45,977 bases of DNA from Nitrospiraceae bacterium (GTDB lineage Bacteria > Nitrospirota > Thermodesulfovibrionia > UBA6902): the NCBI GenBank assembly GCA_003599025.1, contig QZIL01000070.1, positions 1-45,977 of the forward strand, given 5' to 3'. A program made the position numbers and the translations under genes. Positions 7,443 to 16,907 of this stretch are shown here, one piece after another. The notes under the pieces are model-generated. The model made no database searches, had not been told where the DNA came from, and worked only from the letters and a program-made list of their open reading frames with translations. Position 1 is the first letter of the stretch; every line of letters begins with the position of its first letter.

Positions 7443-7734
7443 TCTTTTCAATAATAATATCATATAGATCAGTCCACTCCGGATTGTCCTCCTCTATAAG
7501 TCTGAGCTTCCATTGCCGTCTCCACGCCTTTAACTGTTTTTCTTTTGTGATAACGGCCTCTGCTGTTTCATGCATCTCATACCACACTGACCGGTGAACA
7601 TCGTATTTCTGAGTAAAACCTTCAACCAGATTATTCCTGTGCTGGTAAACACGCTTAATAAGATCAGATGTGACACCTGTGTATAAAGTGCCATTTCGTT
7701 TGCTACACATAAGATAAACAAAATATTTATTCAT
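7417..7734 (-). CDS. Small GIY-YIG nuclease-domain protein
   Basis: 105 aa, UvrC-N/YhbQ-like single-domain GIY-YIG protein. The signature appears as VYL (6-8) and LYTG (17-20), followed by R28 and the metal-binding Glu candidate E65 in ITKEKQLKAWRR. The end (NPEWTDLYD) is typical of these small family members, whose cellular role is mostly unknown. The last seven or so codons (FLHPQE and stop) come from the palindromic repeat at 7416-7442. A second repeat in opposite orientation (7744-7797) starts 10 bases upstream of the ATG, and no Shine-Dalgarno is visible. The gene is thus framed by inverted repeats like a mobile unit, but has no transposase domain. Confidence 0.85.
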   Translation of the reverse strand: MNKYFVYLMCSKRNGTLYTGVTSDLIKRVYQHRNNLVEGFTQKYDVHRSVWYEMHETAEAVITKEKQLKAWRRQWKLRLIEEDNPEWTDLYDIIIEKTGFLHPQE

Positions 7735-7743
7735 CTATTATTT

Positions 7744-7851
7744 CTGGATTCCTGCCGGAGCCTGCCCTCGAATGTAGTAGTCGGGGGCAGGAATGACACA
7801 AAGCGTATATTTCGGAATTGTGACACAGTCTGTTCGCAGGAATGACGAAAA
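7744..7851. repeat. Palindromic repeats upstream of the GIY-YIG gene
   Basis: CTGGATTCC...GGAATGAC spans 7744-7797. The spacer ACACAAAGCGTATATTTCGG (from 7796) follows, then TTGTGACACAGTCTG, then another CGCAGGAATGACG end near 7840-7851. The same spacer words occur at 1-27 (inverted) and 109-123. Confidence 0.75.
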
Positions 7852-8161
7852 CCAATCTTACACATATCCACTAAAGAAACATGCCATCCCCTTACTTGTC
7901 TACTTATGTTTTTTACAACATGTCTATATATGATTATTCCGTAACAGTATCCAATGCTCACACTGCCTGCTAATGAAACGTTAAGCTGCACTCAGCACAT
8001 TCTGAATGCCTCTGACTGAAGATCATAACTACTCTATATGCAGCGTTATGACAAAGTGAAAACCTTCATGTAGAATATTAAAAAGCCGGGAGGAAGTTGT
8101 CAGGCTGAGGCAGCCGCTGATATAAATCAAGCCTCGTCATGCCGGACATTATAAATAGAAG
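7852..8161. other. Non-coding gap before the DUF4416 gene
   Basis: No credible gene. It contains only the second copy of the 16-base direct repeat (7947-7962) and an A/T-rich leader; no clear promoter was recognised. Confidence 0.5.
7947..7962. repeat. Direct repeat, copy 2 (GTATCCAATGCTCACA)
   Basis: One mismatch to 7290-7305 and same orientation; CGTAACA immediately precedes it (7940-7946). Confidence 0.5.
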
Positions 8162-8695
8162 ATGGGGAAAACAGCTGATCCGCACCCAGTCAAATTGTTT
8201 GTCGGCATGCTCTGCCGGGACATTTTCCTTATCGAGCAGCTGACTGGTGAGCTCTGTAATATCTTCGGGCCGGTCGACCTTTCAAGCCCTGTCCTGCCCT
8301 GGGAGCATACAAGCTACTATCAGAGGGAAATGGGAGCGGGGCTGAAGCGCAAGTTTGTCTTTTTTAAACGACTGATAAATCCCCATGATATTACCGGTAT
8401 TAAAATAACGACGATAGGGCTCGAAAACCGTTATCTGAATGAAACTCGCGGGAGGAGGATAAATCTTGACCCCGGGTATCTGGATGCAGCAAAGATCGTT
8501 CTCGCTTCAACAAAGGATTTCTCTCACAGGATATATCTTGATAAAGGCATATACGGGGAAGTCACACTTATATATTCAGGGAAAGACTACCAGTCCCTTC
8601 CTTATACATTTCCTGACTTCAGGACGACGGAGTATTGGGACATATTCAAGGCAGCCAGGGAGACATTCAAGTCAGATATCAGGGGTAGTAAGTAG
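8162..8695 (+). CDS. DUF4416 family protein
   Basis: 177 aa. It matches the DUF4416 pattern from memory: VKLFVGMLCRD near the start, FGPVDL, then YYQREMGAGLKRKFVFF, GRRINLDPGYL, AKIVLASTKDFSHRIYL and GIYGEVTLIY. The family is common in Nitrospirota and Desulfobacterota and has no assigned function. There is no signal peptide or membrane segment, so it is probably cytoplasmic. It stands alone, convergent with the PAS/GAF gene, and only a weak AGAAG precedes the ATG. Confidence 0.8.
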   Translation: MGKTADPHPVKLFVGMLCRDIFLIEQLTGELCNIFGPVDLSSPVLPWEHTSYYQREMGAGLKRKFVFFKRLINPHDITGIKITTIGLENRYLNETRGRRINLDPGYLDAAKIVLASTKDFSHRIYLDKGIYGEVTLIYSGKDYQSLPYTFPDFRTTEYWDIFKAARETFKSDIRGSK

Positions 8696-8745
8696 AAGCT
8701 CATTACAAGCCAAGTCATAATTTATACATGTTCAGAGGCAACCCA

Positions 8746-10863
8746 TTATTCTTTTTCGTGGACCGCCCCGTCCATGTATTTCATGATGTCATCGTAATCC
8801 TTCTTTGTCTTTTCATAAAGAGTGGCGTTTTCTATGGCAGTCCCGCACTGTTCAGCGAGTGATGCAGCAAAATCTATTTCCTGGATGGAGAATTCTCTTG
8901 GCTCGCCAGTCAGAAGCCTTAGTATTCCGAGCACTTTGCCCCGGGCGATGACCGGCAGGGTCAGCATGCTCTTTATCCCTTCCTCTTCGGCCTCTTTCTT
9001 GTACTTTATTCTGTTGTCAGTGGGGACATCAGAGATAGCTACAGGGTTTTCTTTCAGGGCCTCGGTCACATTCTGCTCGGCATCAACAGGCCCTTTTTTA
9101 AGGTATTTATCACTAAGGCCGTAGGCAGCCACAAGCTTCAATTTCTTCCCGGACGGATCCAGCAGGCGGACTGTTGCAGCCTTTAGATGCATGACCTCAG
9201 GGATCTTTCTCACAATCATATCAAGGACTTCATTTACATTTAAAGAAGAACTCACGGCCCTGGTGATTTCCTGAAAGACCCTGAGATATTCCTTTTCTCT
9301 GGATATCTCTTTTTCAAAATACTTTGCATTGACGATTGCGATGGCGGTCTGCTCAGCAATAGCAGACATGAATTTAAGGTCCGCCTCCCTGTACTTGACC
9401 GGCCTTGTCGTATAGAGTCTGAGCACACCAATGACCTCCTGCTGAAAGAACATGGGTATGGAAAGAATGCTTCTGATGCCTTCCTTTACGGCCTCATGAT
9501 AGTACTTGGAATCCTTGTGTTCTTCAATGTCATACTCTGACACCGGTTTGCCGGCAAGGGCATCGTCAATACTGGCGTCATATGAGACAGGCCCCTTATT
9601 GGCATACGTTTCACTTAATCCGTAGTACGCGGCCAGTTCAAGGTGGTTTGTATCCTTGTTCAGAAGCCGGAGTGAAGCGCCTTTCAGCCCCATGACCTGG
9701 GGGATCTTCTGGGCGATCATGTCCAGAACTTCTTTAAGGTTCAGAGTGGAACTCACGGCCTTTGTAATTTCCTCAAAGACCCTGAGATATTCCTTTTCCC
9801 TGGATACGGCCTTTTCAAAACGTCTGGCGTTTACGATTGCAATCGCACCCTGTTCTGCGATTGCGGATATAAATTTCAGGTCTTCGTCAGTATATTTCAC
9901 AGGCTCAGTCGTATACATCCTGAGGATGCCAATTATTTCCTTCTCAAATCGGAGAGGGACGGAGAGGATGCTCCTGATTCCCTCTGCCTGCGCCTCATTA
10001 TAATACTTCGAGTCCTTGTGCTCGGCCATGTCATAGACCGACACAGCCATCCCTGCAAGCGCATCGTCAATGCTCGCATCATAGGCAACAGGGCCTTTAT
10101 TTACATACTTATCGCTAAGTCCGTAATGCGCTGAAACTTCGAGCTGCTGCGTCTCTCTGTTAAGCAGCCGGAGCAGGCTCGCCTTGACATTCATTACCTT
10201 CACGACATTGGTCGCGATCAGTTTCAGTACCTCGTCAAGGGAGATACTGGAGCTTATTGCCTTGCATATATTCTGATAACTTTCGAGGTAGACCTTCTTT
10301 TCAAAGATCTTGTCAGCACAGGATGGGCACATACCATGGGTAAATATGCCGAAGCCTTCATTGGTTAGATATGTTTCGAGCTGCTCCCAGTAATCCTCAT
10401 CGCTCCGTATCTTCTTGCACCAGCCGCAAATCGGGATCAGCCGTTCTTTCCTTTCGGATTTAAGCCGCTGCTCAACTGACCTTGTGCAATGTGAGATGTC
10501 CCTTATGGTTGCTACAACACCTGTCAGTTTCCCTTTTTCATAAAAAGGAGATGCGCTCTCTTCGACAGGTATCTTTTTATTGTCACCTGTCCTGATGAAA
10601 AAAGTTTTGTAAATTACTTTCTTCTCCTGCAGGCACAGTGAGACAGGATACTCAAATGGCTGCAGCGCACTGTCTCCCTCTCCTTCATATCTGATATGTC
10701 CCCCGTCCATGGTTTTGCCGACTACCTGCTCAGCTGGCAGACCTGTCAGCTGTTCAGCGGCCCTGTTCCAGTATTGTATCTTCTGGTCCAGATCGACAAA
10801 GTACATACCGTCTGTCATGCTGTCAAGAATGTTGCGATATTTTATCCGGTACCAGCTGAACAT
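8746..10863 (-). CDS. PAS / zinc-knuckle-like / triple GAF sensor protein without an output domain
   Basis: 705 aa. A PAS domain (about 10-125) is followed by a linker with two CxxC pairs (C146/C149, C179/C182) of the kind often attached to PAS proteins, possibly binding metal. Three GAF domains follow (about 196-345, 357-520, 527-690). The GAF units are close tandem duplicates, sharing stretches such as EHKDSKYY, EGIRSIL and SREKEYLRVF. There is no kinase, GGDEF, EAL or DNA-binding domain; the protein ends with a short charged tail. It follows a GGDEF gene on the same strand with a 118-bp gap, so it may act by contact with that or another partner. AGGAG is about 13 bases upstream of the ATG, somewhat far. 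Confidence 0.85.
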   Translation of the reverse strand: MFSWYRIKYRNILDSMTDGMYFVDLDQKIQYWNRAAEQLTGLPAEQVVGKTMDGGHIRYEGEGDSALQPFEYPVSLCLQEKKVIYKTFFIRTGDNKKIPVEESASPFYEKGKLTGVVATIRDISHCTRSVEQRLKSERKERLIPICGWCKKIRSDEDYWEQLETYLTNEGFGIFTHGMCPSCADKIFEKKVYLESYQNICKAISSSISLDEVLKLIATNVVKVMNVKASLLRLLNRETQQLEVSAHYGLSDKYVNKGPVAYDASIDDALAGMAVSVYDMAEHKDSKYYNEAQAEGIRSILSVPLRFEKEIIGILRMYTTEPVKYTDEDLKFISAIAEQGAIAIVNARRFEKAVSREKEYLRVFEEITKAVSSTLNLKEVLDMIAQKIPQVMGLKGASLRLLNKDTNHLELAAYYGLSETYANKGPVSYDASIDDALAGKPVSEYDIEEHKDSKYYHEAVKEGIRSILSIPMFFQQEVIGVLRLYTTRPVKYREADLKFMSAIAEQTAIAIVNAKYFEKEISREKEYLRVFQEITRAVSSSLNVNEVLDMIVRKIPEVMHLKAATVRLLDPSGKKLKLVAAYGLSDKYLKKGPVDAEQNVTEALKENPVAISDVPTDNRIKYKKEAEEEGIKSMLTLPVIARGKVLGILRLLTGEPREFSIQEIDFAASLAEQCGTAIENATLYEKTKKDYDDIMKYMDGAVHEKE

Positions 10864-10981
10864 GATAAGATGATGTCTCCTGTGAAAAAAATATAATTAT
10901 AAATTTTACTATATCAAGAACTAAAAAACAGAAATGAGCTGCAGGACGTTTTACTATAACGGAGCAACTGTAATCCCTGCT

Positions 10982-11899
10982 CTATTCTGCTGCGAACACG
11001 ACGTTCTTGGTTGAGAACTTGCCGTGATAAAGCGCCTTGTCCGCGATCACGAGCAGTTCTTCCTTGTCTTTTGCATTAACGGGAAATGAGGCAACGCCAA
11101 AACTTGCGGTTATTCTGACGGGATGGTCCTCATTCTTTAAAAACACGCTATTTTCAATTGTCTTTCTCAATCTGTCGGCAACCATGAAGCCTGACTCTTT
11201 TGAGGTCTGGGGCATTATTATTACAAACTCGTCGCCGCCATACCGTATTATTATGTCGACTTTTCTGAGATTATTTTGCAGGATACGCGCAGTCTCAATA
11301 AGCACCCTGCTTCCCGTGAGATGACCGAATTTGTCGTTGACTTTTTTGAGGTCGTCTATGTCCATAAAGATTACCGAAAAGATTGAACCGAAACGGTGCG
11401 ACCTCTCTATTTCGATATCAATAGACTGGCTGAGAAAGCGGATATTATAGAGGCCGGTAAGGTCGTCAGTTATTGAAATCTCATCTATCTTTTCCTGCTT
11501 GGCCTTTATCTCATCCCTGAGCATGCTGTTTTCCTCATGCAGGGCTTTAAAGTTCATCAGCTTCCCTGCCCAGGAATTAAATTCGGTGAATGAAAGAGGC
11601 TGCCTGACAGGGACAGCATATCTGTCCTTTACCCACAGGCTCTTGTCGCAGGAACCATCTCTGCCCAGCAGGAATATCTTCGGGATGTCAGCGGAACTTT
11701 TTTTGAATCCGGCTGAATTGATAATTGCAGGCGGATTGTCCATGTCTATGACAATCAGGTCTGCCCCGTTATTCTTTAAGAAACCAAGCGCAGTCTTGAG
11801 GTCTTGAGCGCAAATCAATTCATACTTATTCTTTGCCAGTGATTTATTCATGTTGCGGACAGAGGATGTGCCTTTGTCTATAAGGAGGATTTTAGGCAT
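10982..11899 (-). CDS. Diguanylate cyclase with degenerate receiver-like N-terminus
   Basis: 305 aa. A receiver-like domain (about 1-112) has only one acidic residue in the first strand (ID8K) and D52/D54 near the usual phosphorylation site, so phosphorylation is doubtful. A short coiled coil follows (about 118-140), then a GGDEF domain (about 142-305) with an intact GGDEF at 221-225 and an RxxD inhibitory site (RKVD, 212-215). It should make c-di-GMP from two GTP and be product-inhibited. Its ATG overlaps the secA stop by 8 bases (ATGCCTAA), indicating coupled translation. A c-di-GMP riboswitch lies about 5 kb away at 5577-5660. Confidence 0.92.
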   Translation of the reverse strand: MPKILLIDKGTSSVRNMNKSLAKNKYELICAQDLKTALGFLKNNGADLIVIDMDNPPAIINSAGFKKSSADIPKIFLLGRDGSCDKSLWVKDRYAVPVRQPLSFTEFNSWAGKLMNFKALHEENSMLRDEIKAKQEKIDEISITDDLTGLYNIRFLSQSIDIEIERSHRFGSIFSVIFMDIDDLKKVNDKFGHLTGSRVLIETARILQNNLRKVDIIIRYGGDEFVIIMPQTSKESGFMVADRLRKTIENSVFLKNEDHPVRITASFGVASFPVNAKDKEELLVIADKALYHGKFSTKNVVFAAE

Positions 11900-14576
11900 T
11901 TACACCACAGCACTTCTTGTATTTCTTGCCACTTCCGCAAACGCAGGGGTCGTTCCTTCCTATTCTTTTATCTTTGACAACTGTCTGTGGTTTGGAGCTT
12001 TCCCCGCCGCTGCCCCTGCCGTATATCATCCTGGCAGGCCTCGGAGCAAATTTCTTTTCAACTGTATCTTCTCTGGCGATCTGGATCTTCATCAGTCTGG
12101 CAACGACCTCTGATGATACCCTGTCACTGAGGCTTGCAAATATCTCAAAGGCCTCTTTTTTGTATTCAACGAGCGGGTCCCTCTGGCCATATCCCCTGAG
12201 GCCTACGCCCTCTTTAAGATGGTCCATGCTGAGGAGATGGTCTTTCCACTGTGTGTCAAGGACCTGCAGCAAAATCATTCTTTCAAGGTACCGGAATGTC
12301 TCGGTCCCTATTTCCTGCTCCTTGTTTTTATAGGCGGTGTTCACTTCATCAAGGAGTTTGTTCCTCAGGTCATCAAAAGTCGAAAGTTCTATTTCCGGGT
12401 ATATGGAGAACTGGCCGTAAAGTGAATCTTTGAGACTCTTCAGGTCCCATTCCTCAGGGTGTTTTTCCTCAGGGCAGTGCATGGCAAGGATGTCGTCAAG
12501 GACATTTTCCCTCATCTCAGCAACCCTCTCCTCAAGACTGTCTGAAGCGAGGATTTCACGTCTGAATGAATAAATCTCGCTTCTCTGCATGTTGTTTACA
12601 TCATCATATTCAAGAAGGTGTTTCCTGATGTCAAAGTTATGGGCCTCGACCTTTTTCTGGGAGGACTCAATTGCCTTGGTGACCCATTTGTGTTCAATGG
12701 GCTGGTCTTCCTCCATCCCGAGCTTGCCCATCAGTCCTGAGATCCTGTCTGAACCGAAGATGCGCATAAGGTCGTCTTCAAGGGAAAGATAAAATCTTGA
12801 TGAACCGGGGTCTCCCTGACGGCCGGAGCGTCCTCTCAGCTGATTGTCTATCCTTCTTGCTTCATGCCGTTCTGTCCCGAGTATATGAAGTCCGCCTGCA
12901 CCTGCAGATATGACCTGTGAGCGTTCTTTTTCGCAGATGTCCCTTGCCCTGGCAAGGGCCTTGTTGTAATCTTCATCGGTATACTCTTTCTTCTCTCTCA
13001 GCATGTCCTTTGCAAGGCCCTCGGGGTTTCCGCCGAGCACAATATCAGTACCGCGGCCTGCCATATTGGTGGCTATTGTTATGGCTCCGCTCCTGCCGGC
13101 CTGGGCAATGATCTCAGCCTCATTTTCATGATATTTCGCGTTCAGCACCGAGTGGGGTATCTTCTTCTTTTTCAGCATGGTGCTGAGGAGCTCTGACTTT
13201 TCAATGGATATCGTACCGACAAGAACAGGTTGACCTCTTTTGTAGCAGTCTTCTATTTCATTGATAACAGCGTTGAATTTGGCCTTTTCGTTTTTATATA
13301 TGACATCAGGATTGTCGACCCTTACCATCGGTTTATTGGTTGGGATCACCAGTACATCAAGGTTGTATATTTTTGCAAATTCAGGGGCCTCAGTATAAGC
13401 GGTACCAGTCATTCCGGCGAGCTTGTTGTACATCCTGAAGTAATTCTGAAAGGTGATTGTTGCGAGGGTCTGGTTCTCGCTCGCAATTTTGACATCTTCC
13501 TTGGCCTCTATCGCCTGGTGCAGTCCGTCAGACCAGCGCCTGCCGGGCATGAGACGGCCTGTAAATTCATCTACGATAATGACCTCATTGTCTTTTACAA
13601 TGTAATCCACATCTCTTTTGAAGAGGGCATGAGCACGCAGGCCCTGGTTGACGTGGTGCACCAGTTCAACGTTTGCAGGATCGTAGAGGTTGCCTGCCCC
13701 CAGCAGTTTTTCAACCTTGATGTTTCCTTCTTCAGTGAGAATGGCGCTCTTGGCCTTTTCATCAATCGTATAATCTTCTTCTTTAACGAGTTTTGGGATG
13801 ATCTTGTCGATCTTGTAATACTTGTCCGTAGACTCTTCGGAAGGGCCTGAAATTATCAGCGGGGTCCTGGCCTCGTCTATCAGGATACTGTCCACTTCAT
13901 CGACTATAGCGTAATTCAGTTCTCTCTGCACATAATCGTTTATGTGGTACTTCATGTTGTCTCTTAAGTAGTCAAAGCCGAACTCATTGTTCGTCCCGTA
14001 TGTTATATCAGCTGCATAGGCCTCTTTTCTGCTGGCGGGCCTTAAATATTTCAGCCTGCTGTCTTCCGAATGATAGGACGGGTCAAATATAAAAGAGCTG
14101 TCATGCTGAATAATACCTGATGTCAGACCAAGAAAATGATATAAGGGCCCCATCCACTGGGCATCCCTTTTGGCAAGATAATCATTAACAGTTATGACGT
14201 GGACACCCCTTCCATCAATTGCGTTGAGGTAGACCGCAAGAGTTGCCATGAGGGTCTTTCCTTCACCGGTCTTCATCTCTGATATCTTCCCCTGGTGAAG
14301 GACAATGCCGCCTATAAGCTGGACATCAAAATGCCGCATGCCGAGGACCCTGCGTGAAGCTTCCCTTACAACAGCAAAAGCCTCCGGGAGAATAGAGTCC
14401 AGACTCTCTCCGTCATCAATTTTTCTCCTGAACTCATCGGTCCTTGCCTTTAACTCGGCATCACTTAGTGGGCTGATTGAAGACTCAAGGCTATTTATCT
14501 GCTCTGCAGTCGCCCAGAGTTTCTTTATTTCTCTTTCGTTTTTTGTGCCTATAATCTTAGCTAGAAAATCAAACAT
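11892..14576 (-). CDS. secA: Preprotein translocase ATPase SecA
   Basis: 894 aa, normal for SecA. It has Walker A in [14 protein letters not shown], Walker B in [26 protein letters not shown], and [20 protein letters not shown] in the second motor domain. The C-terminal zinc/SecB-binding motif [14 protein letters not shown] is intact. SecA drives export of unfolded proteins through SecYEG. The frame is open further upstream to an ATG at 14675, but family alignment ([21 protein letters not shown]) places the start at 14576; no clear Shine-Dalgarno is visible there. It is the first gene of a secA-GGDEF-PAS/GAF unit. Confidence 0.97.
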   Translation of the reverse strand: MFDFLAKIIGTKNEREIKKLWATAEQINSLESSISPLSDAELKARTDEFRRKIDDGESLDSILPEAFAVVREASRRVLGMRHFDVQLIGGIVLHQGKISEMKTGEGKTLMATLAVYLNAIDGRGVHVITVNDYLAKRDAQWMGPLYHFLGLTSGIIQHDSSFIFDPSYHSEDSRLKYLRPASRKEAYAADITYGTNNEFGFDYLRDNMKYHINDYVQRELNYAIVDEVDSILIDEARTPLIISGPSEESTDKYYKIDKIIPKLVKEEDYTIDEKAKSAILTEEGNIKVEKLLGAGNLYDPANVELVHHVNQGLRAHALFKRDVDYIVKDNEVIIVDEFTGRLMPGRRWSDGLHQAIEAKEDVKIASENQTLATITFQNYFRMYNKLAGMTGTAYTEAPEFAKIYNLDVLVIPTNKPMVRVDNPDVIYKNEKAKFNAVINEIEDCYKRGQPVLVGTISIEKSELLSTMLKKKKIPHSVLNAKYHENEAEIIAQAGRSGAITIATNMAGRGTDIVLGGNPEGLAKDMLREKKEYTDEDYNKALARARDICEKERSQVISAGAGGLHILGTERHEARRIDNQLRGRSGRQGDPGSSRFYLSLEDDLMRIFGSDRISGLMGKLGMEEDQPIEHKWVTKAIESSQKKVEAHNFDIRKHLLEYDDVNNMQRSEIYSFRREILASDSLEERVAEMRENVLDDILAMHCPEEKHPEEWDLKSLKDSLYGQFSIYPEIELSTFDDLRNKLLDEVNTAYKNKEQEIGTETFRYLERMILLQVLDTQWKDHLLSMDHLKEGVGLRGYGQRDPLVEYKKEAFEIFASLSDRVSSEVVARLMKIQIAREDTVEKKFAPRPARMIYGRGSGGESSKPQTVVKDKRIGRNDPCVCGSGKKYKKCCGVNA

Positions 14577-15009
14577 AGTTGTTATTATAACAAAAACATT
14601 ATTATTAGCATATTCTGTTGTATCTGAATATAAACAAATGTCATTAACCGTACCTAATGCAACTTCTGTTGGCACCTTTTAAGCTGCAATCCCGTATCGA
14701 CAGTCAGCCCTGAATATACAATTAAACCTTGTTCGTGACGCAGCTAAGGAGCAAGAGTTTGAAGACATGCACGATCAAAAGCTTTCAGCAGTAAGCAGCT
14801 GTTCACGTACAAGCGCTCTGAGTAGTACATGAGCCCGTAAATATATCTCAAAGATATCCAACAGTGTGTACTCTGGCTTGTGTGGCTACTGGCAGACATT
14901 GTAAGCATTGTCAGCACCTCAAACTACTTCCCTGCTTGAAACAACTCGGAAAATTTCCGTTAAATAAGTTATGATCAATTAAACGGGAACATTTACCGGG
15001 GAGTTAACT
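14577..15009. other. Divergent non-coding region between secA and the carboxypeptidase gene
   Basis: No credible gene. A CAGCAGTAAGCAGC stretch lies near 14787-14800 and resembles a word before batC (about 37681-37696). CGGAAA-A-TTTCCG is a small palindrome at 14947-14959. I could not fix a promoter. Confidence 0.45.
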
Positions 15010-15957
15010 ATGAATTTAAAAAGTGAATTGAATAAGCATAAAGAAAATATCACAACAGGTTTCACATCCTTTTGCGCACTGCTACTTGCGTTTGCAGTGG
15101 TGTCATCATTCTATTCATCACCTTCTCACGCTGCAGATATACACGCACGGGCCGCAGTCGTAATTAATGGTGATGATGATGCCCTGCTCTACGGAAAGAA
15201 CCCGGACCTCAAGCTGCCTCCTGCAAGCACGACAAAGCTTATAACGGCAATGGTTGCCCTTGATACACTGGGGCCTGATGAGGAAATTACCATAAGCAAA
15301 AAAGCCGCACTTACCTCATCAGTCCGGCCACACCTTTCCACGGGTGAAAAAATCAGTGTAAGAGACCTGCTTAGTCTTGCCCTGATACGGTCAATCAACG
15401 GGGCAGCAGTGGCCCTTGCTGAGGCATCCGCAGGTACAGAAAAAGCATTCGTACACATGATGAATGAAAAGGCACAAGCCATCAGCGCCCTCGATACCAG
15501 ATTTATAAACGCCTCAGGGCTTCCTGGAAAGGGACAATACACGACCGCCCGCGATCTCGCAAAGATCATGAAAAAAGCCCTGACCTATCCCCTTATAGCC
15601 GATATAATCCGTACTCCAACAGCTGAGCTTGACGTGAAAGGCAGGACAGTCGTTATTAACAATACAAATAACCTGCTATGGACAGATGACGGTCATCTCG
15701 GAGGAAAGACCGGGTATACCCGTGCAGCACGACACTGTTTTGTGGGCGCGTCAGACAAGGAAGACGGAACTCTCATTATCGCACTCCTCGGAGATGCCTC
15801 ACGCACAAGGCTCTGGACAGATGCTGAAAAGCTTCTCTCAAGGGAATTTCAGGAAGGAACTGTCATTATTGATGCCAGGGAAAATAACAAGGCCCAAAAA
15901 CGTCAAAAGGCAGTACACCGCAAGAAAACAAAAAGAAGCAGGACAAAGTCGTTGTGA
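15010..15957 (+). CDS. D-alanyl-D-alanine carboxypeptidase (peptidase S11, PBP5/6-like)
   Basis: 315 aa. A signal peptide (about residues 1-41, ending SHA) precedes the penicillin-binding fold with all three catalytic motifs: S73-T-T-K76, S128-I-N130 and K233-T-G. Family members trim the terminal D-Ala from peptidoglycan pentapeptides in the periplasm. The usual C-terminal beta domain and amphipathic anchor of PBP5 are replaced by a short, strongly basic tail (KRQKAVHRKKTKRSRTK). GGGGAG precedes the ATG by 7 bases. Confidence 0.93.
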   Translation: MNLKSELNKHKENITTGFTSFCALLLAFAVVSSFYSSPSHAADIHARAAVVINGDDDALLYGKNPDLKLPPASTTKLITAMVALDTLGPDEEITISKKAALTSSVRPHLSTGEKISVRDLLSLALIRSINGAAVALAEASAGTEKAFVHMMNEKAQAISALDTRFINASGLPGKGQYTTARDLAKIMKKALTYPLIADIIRTPTAELDVKGRTVVINNTNNLLWTDDGHLGGKTGYTRAARHCFVGASDKEDGTLIIALLGDASRTRLWTDAEKLLSREFQEGTVIIDARENNKAQKRQKAVHRKKTKRSRTKSL

Positions 15958-15959
15958 AA

Positions 15960-15980
15960 TATGGAGGGTCAACCTCCATA
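15960..15980. terminator. Hairpin between convergent genes
   Basis: TATGGAGG-GTCAA-CCTCCATA is a perfect 8-bp stem between the carboxypeptidase stop and the truA stop, overlapping the end of truA. T-runs are weak on both sides, so terminator function is only probable. Confidence 0.4.
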
Positions 15981-16715
15981 AATTACCTTAACCAGAAACA
16001 ACGCATGAGGAGGGGCCGTAAAGCCGGCGGCTGAACGTTTTTCCCTTTTAAACATTTCTTCAACTTCTGAAACAGAAAGCTCTCCTAAACCGACCTGAAT
16101 AATCGTCCCGGCAATCACCCTGACCATTTTATGAAGAAACCCATCTCCCGAAAAATCAAGAGTGACTTCACTTTCTTTTTTAAGAATCTCGATCTTTGCG
16201 ATAGTCCTGACAGTCGATTTGCTTTTGGACTTCAGGGCGGTAAAACTCCGGAAGTCTCTGGTCCCGACAAACAGCCCGGCGGCCTGTTTCATTGCGTTAA
16301 CATTCAGAGGTTTTCTTATGTGATAATAATAGCCCCTGTTGAAGATATTTTTTTTGAAAGGGTGGTTCCATATCCGGTATGTATACGTTTTCCCTTTTGC
16401 GTTCAGCCTTGCATGGAAACGTTCGGGCATTTCCCGGATGTCCAGGAGATTTATATCCTCAGGAAGGTATGTATGAATATAGTCCTCTATCTCTGAAAGT
16501 CCCATCCGGCTTTGCGTATGAAAATTTGCGACCTGTCCCAGGGCATGAACTCCTGTGTCTGTACGGCCTGCCCCGTGAAGTTCAATCTTCTCCCCTGTCA
16601 TCAACTGCAGCATATGCTCGATTCTTCCCTGGACCGTGTTTTTCGTATTCGTCTGGCGCTGCCATCCGTTATAACGCCTGCCGTCGTATTCCAGAACAAG
16701 TTTAATATTACTCAT
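15969..16715 (-). CDS. truA: tRNA pseudouridine(38-40) synthase TruA
   Basis: 248 aa, standard length. The catalytic motif GAGRTDTGVHALGQV contains the nucleophilic Asp (D53). The N-terminal LVLEYDGRRYNGWQRQ and C-terminal FLHKMVRVIAGTI blocks are typical. It isomerises uridines 38-40 in the tRNA anticodon arm. GGAAAG lies about 10 bases before the ATG. It is convergent with the carboxypeptidase gene. Confidence 0.96.
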   Translation of the reverse strand: MSNIKLVLEYDGRRYNGWQRQTNTKNTVQGRIEHMLQLMTGEKIELHGAGRTDTGVHALGQVANFHTQSRMGLSEIEDYIHTYLPEDINLLDIREMPERFHARLNAKGKTYTYRIWNHPFKKNIFNRGYYYHIRKPLNVNAMKQAAGLFVGTRDFRSFTALKSKSKSTVRTIAKIEILKKESEVTLDFSGDGFLHKMVRVIAGTIIQVGLGELSVSEVEEMFKREKRSAAGFTAPPHALFLVKVIYGG

Positions 16716-16783
16716 ATAATTTTTCTTTCCGGTTATCAGTTATTCAGAATCTGTCTATCAATTACAGAAACCTATTTAAAAGA

Positions 16784-16815
16784 CTGGATTCCCGCTTAAA
16801 AAACTGCGGGAATGA
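16784..16815. repeat. Single GGATTCCCGC...GCGGGAATGAC unit
   Basis: CTGGATTCCCGC at 16784 pairs with GCGGGAATGAC ending at 16815. It lies between the divergent truA and dus genes. Confidence 0.75.
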
Positions 16816-16907
16816 CCGGTCAATATTTGAGTCTATGGCCAAACACTATTTAATGGTACTATAAACAGAACATTTTATCCCTTCCCCCTGATGTATAATA
16901 AACCATC

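Noticed and set aside
7731-7991. 86-codon open frame upstream of the GIY-YIG gene
   Set aside because: It runs through palindromic repeats, has no ribosome site or recognisable sequence, and its composition is unlike the neighbours.
14577-14675. Longer start for SecA at 14675
   Set aside because: The extra 33 residues do not resemble any SecA N-terminus, while [10 protein letters not shown] at 14576 does.
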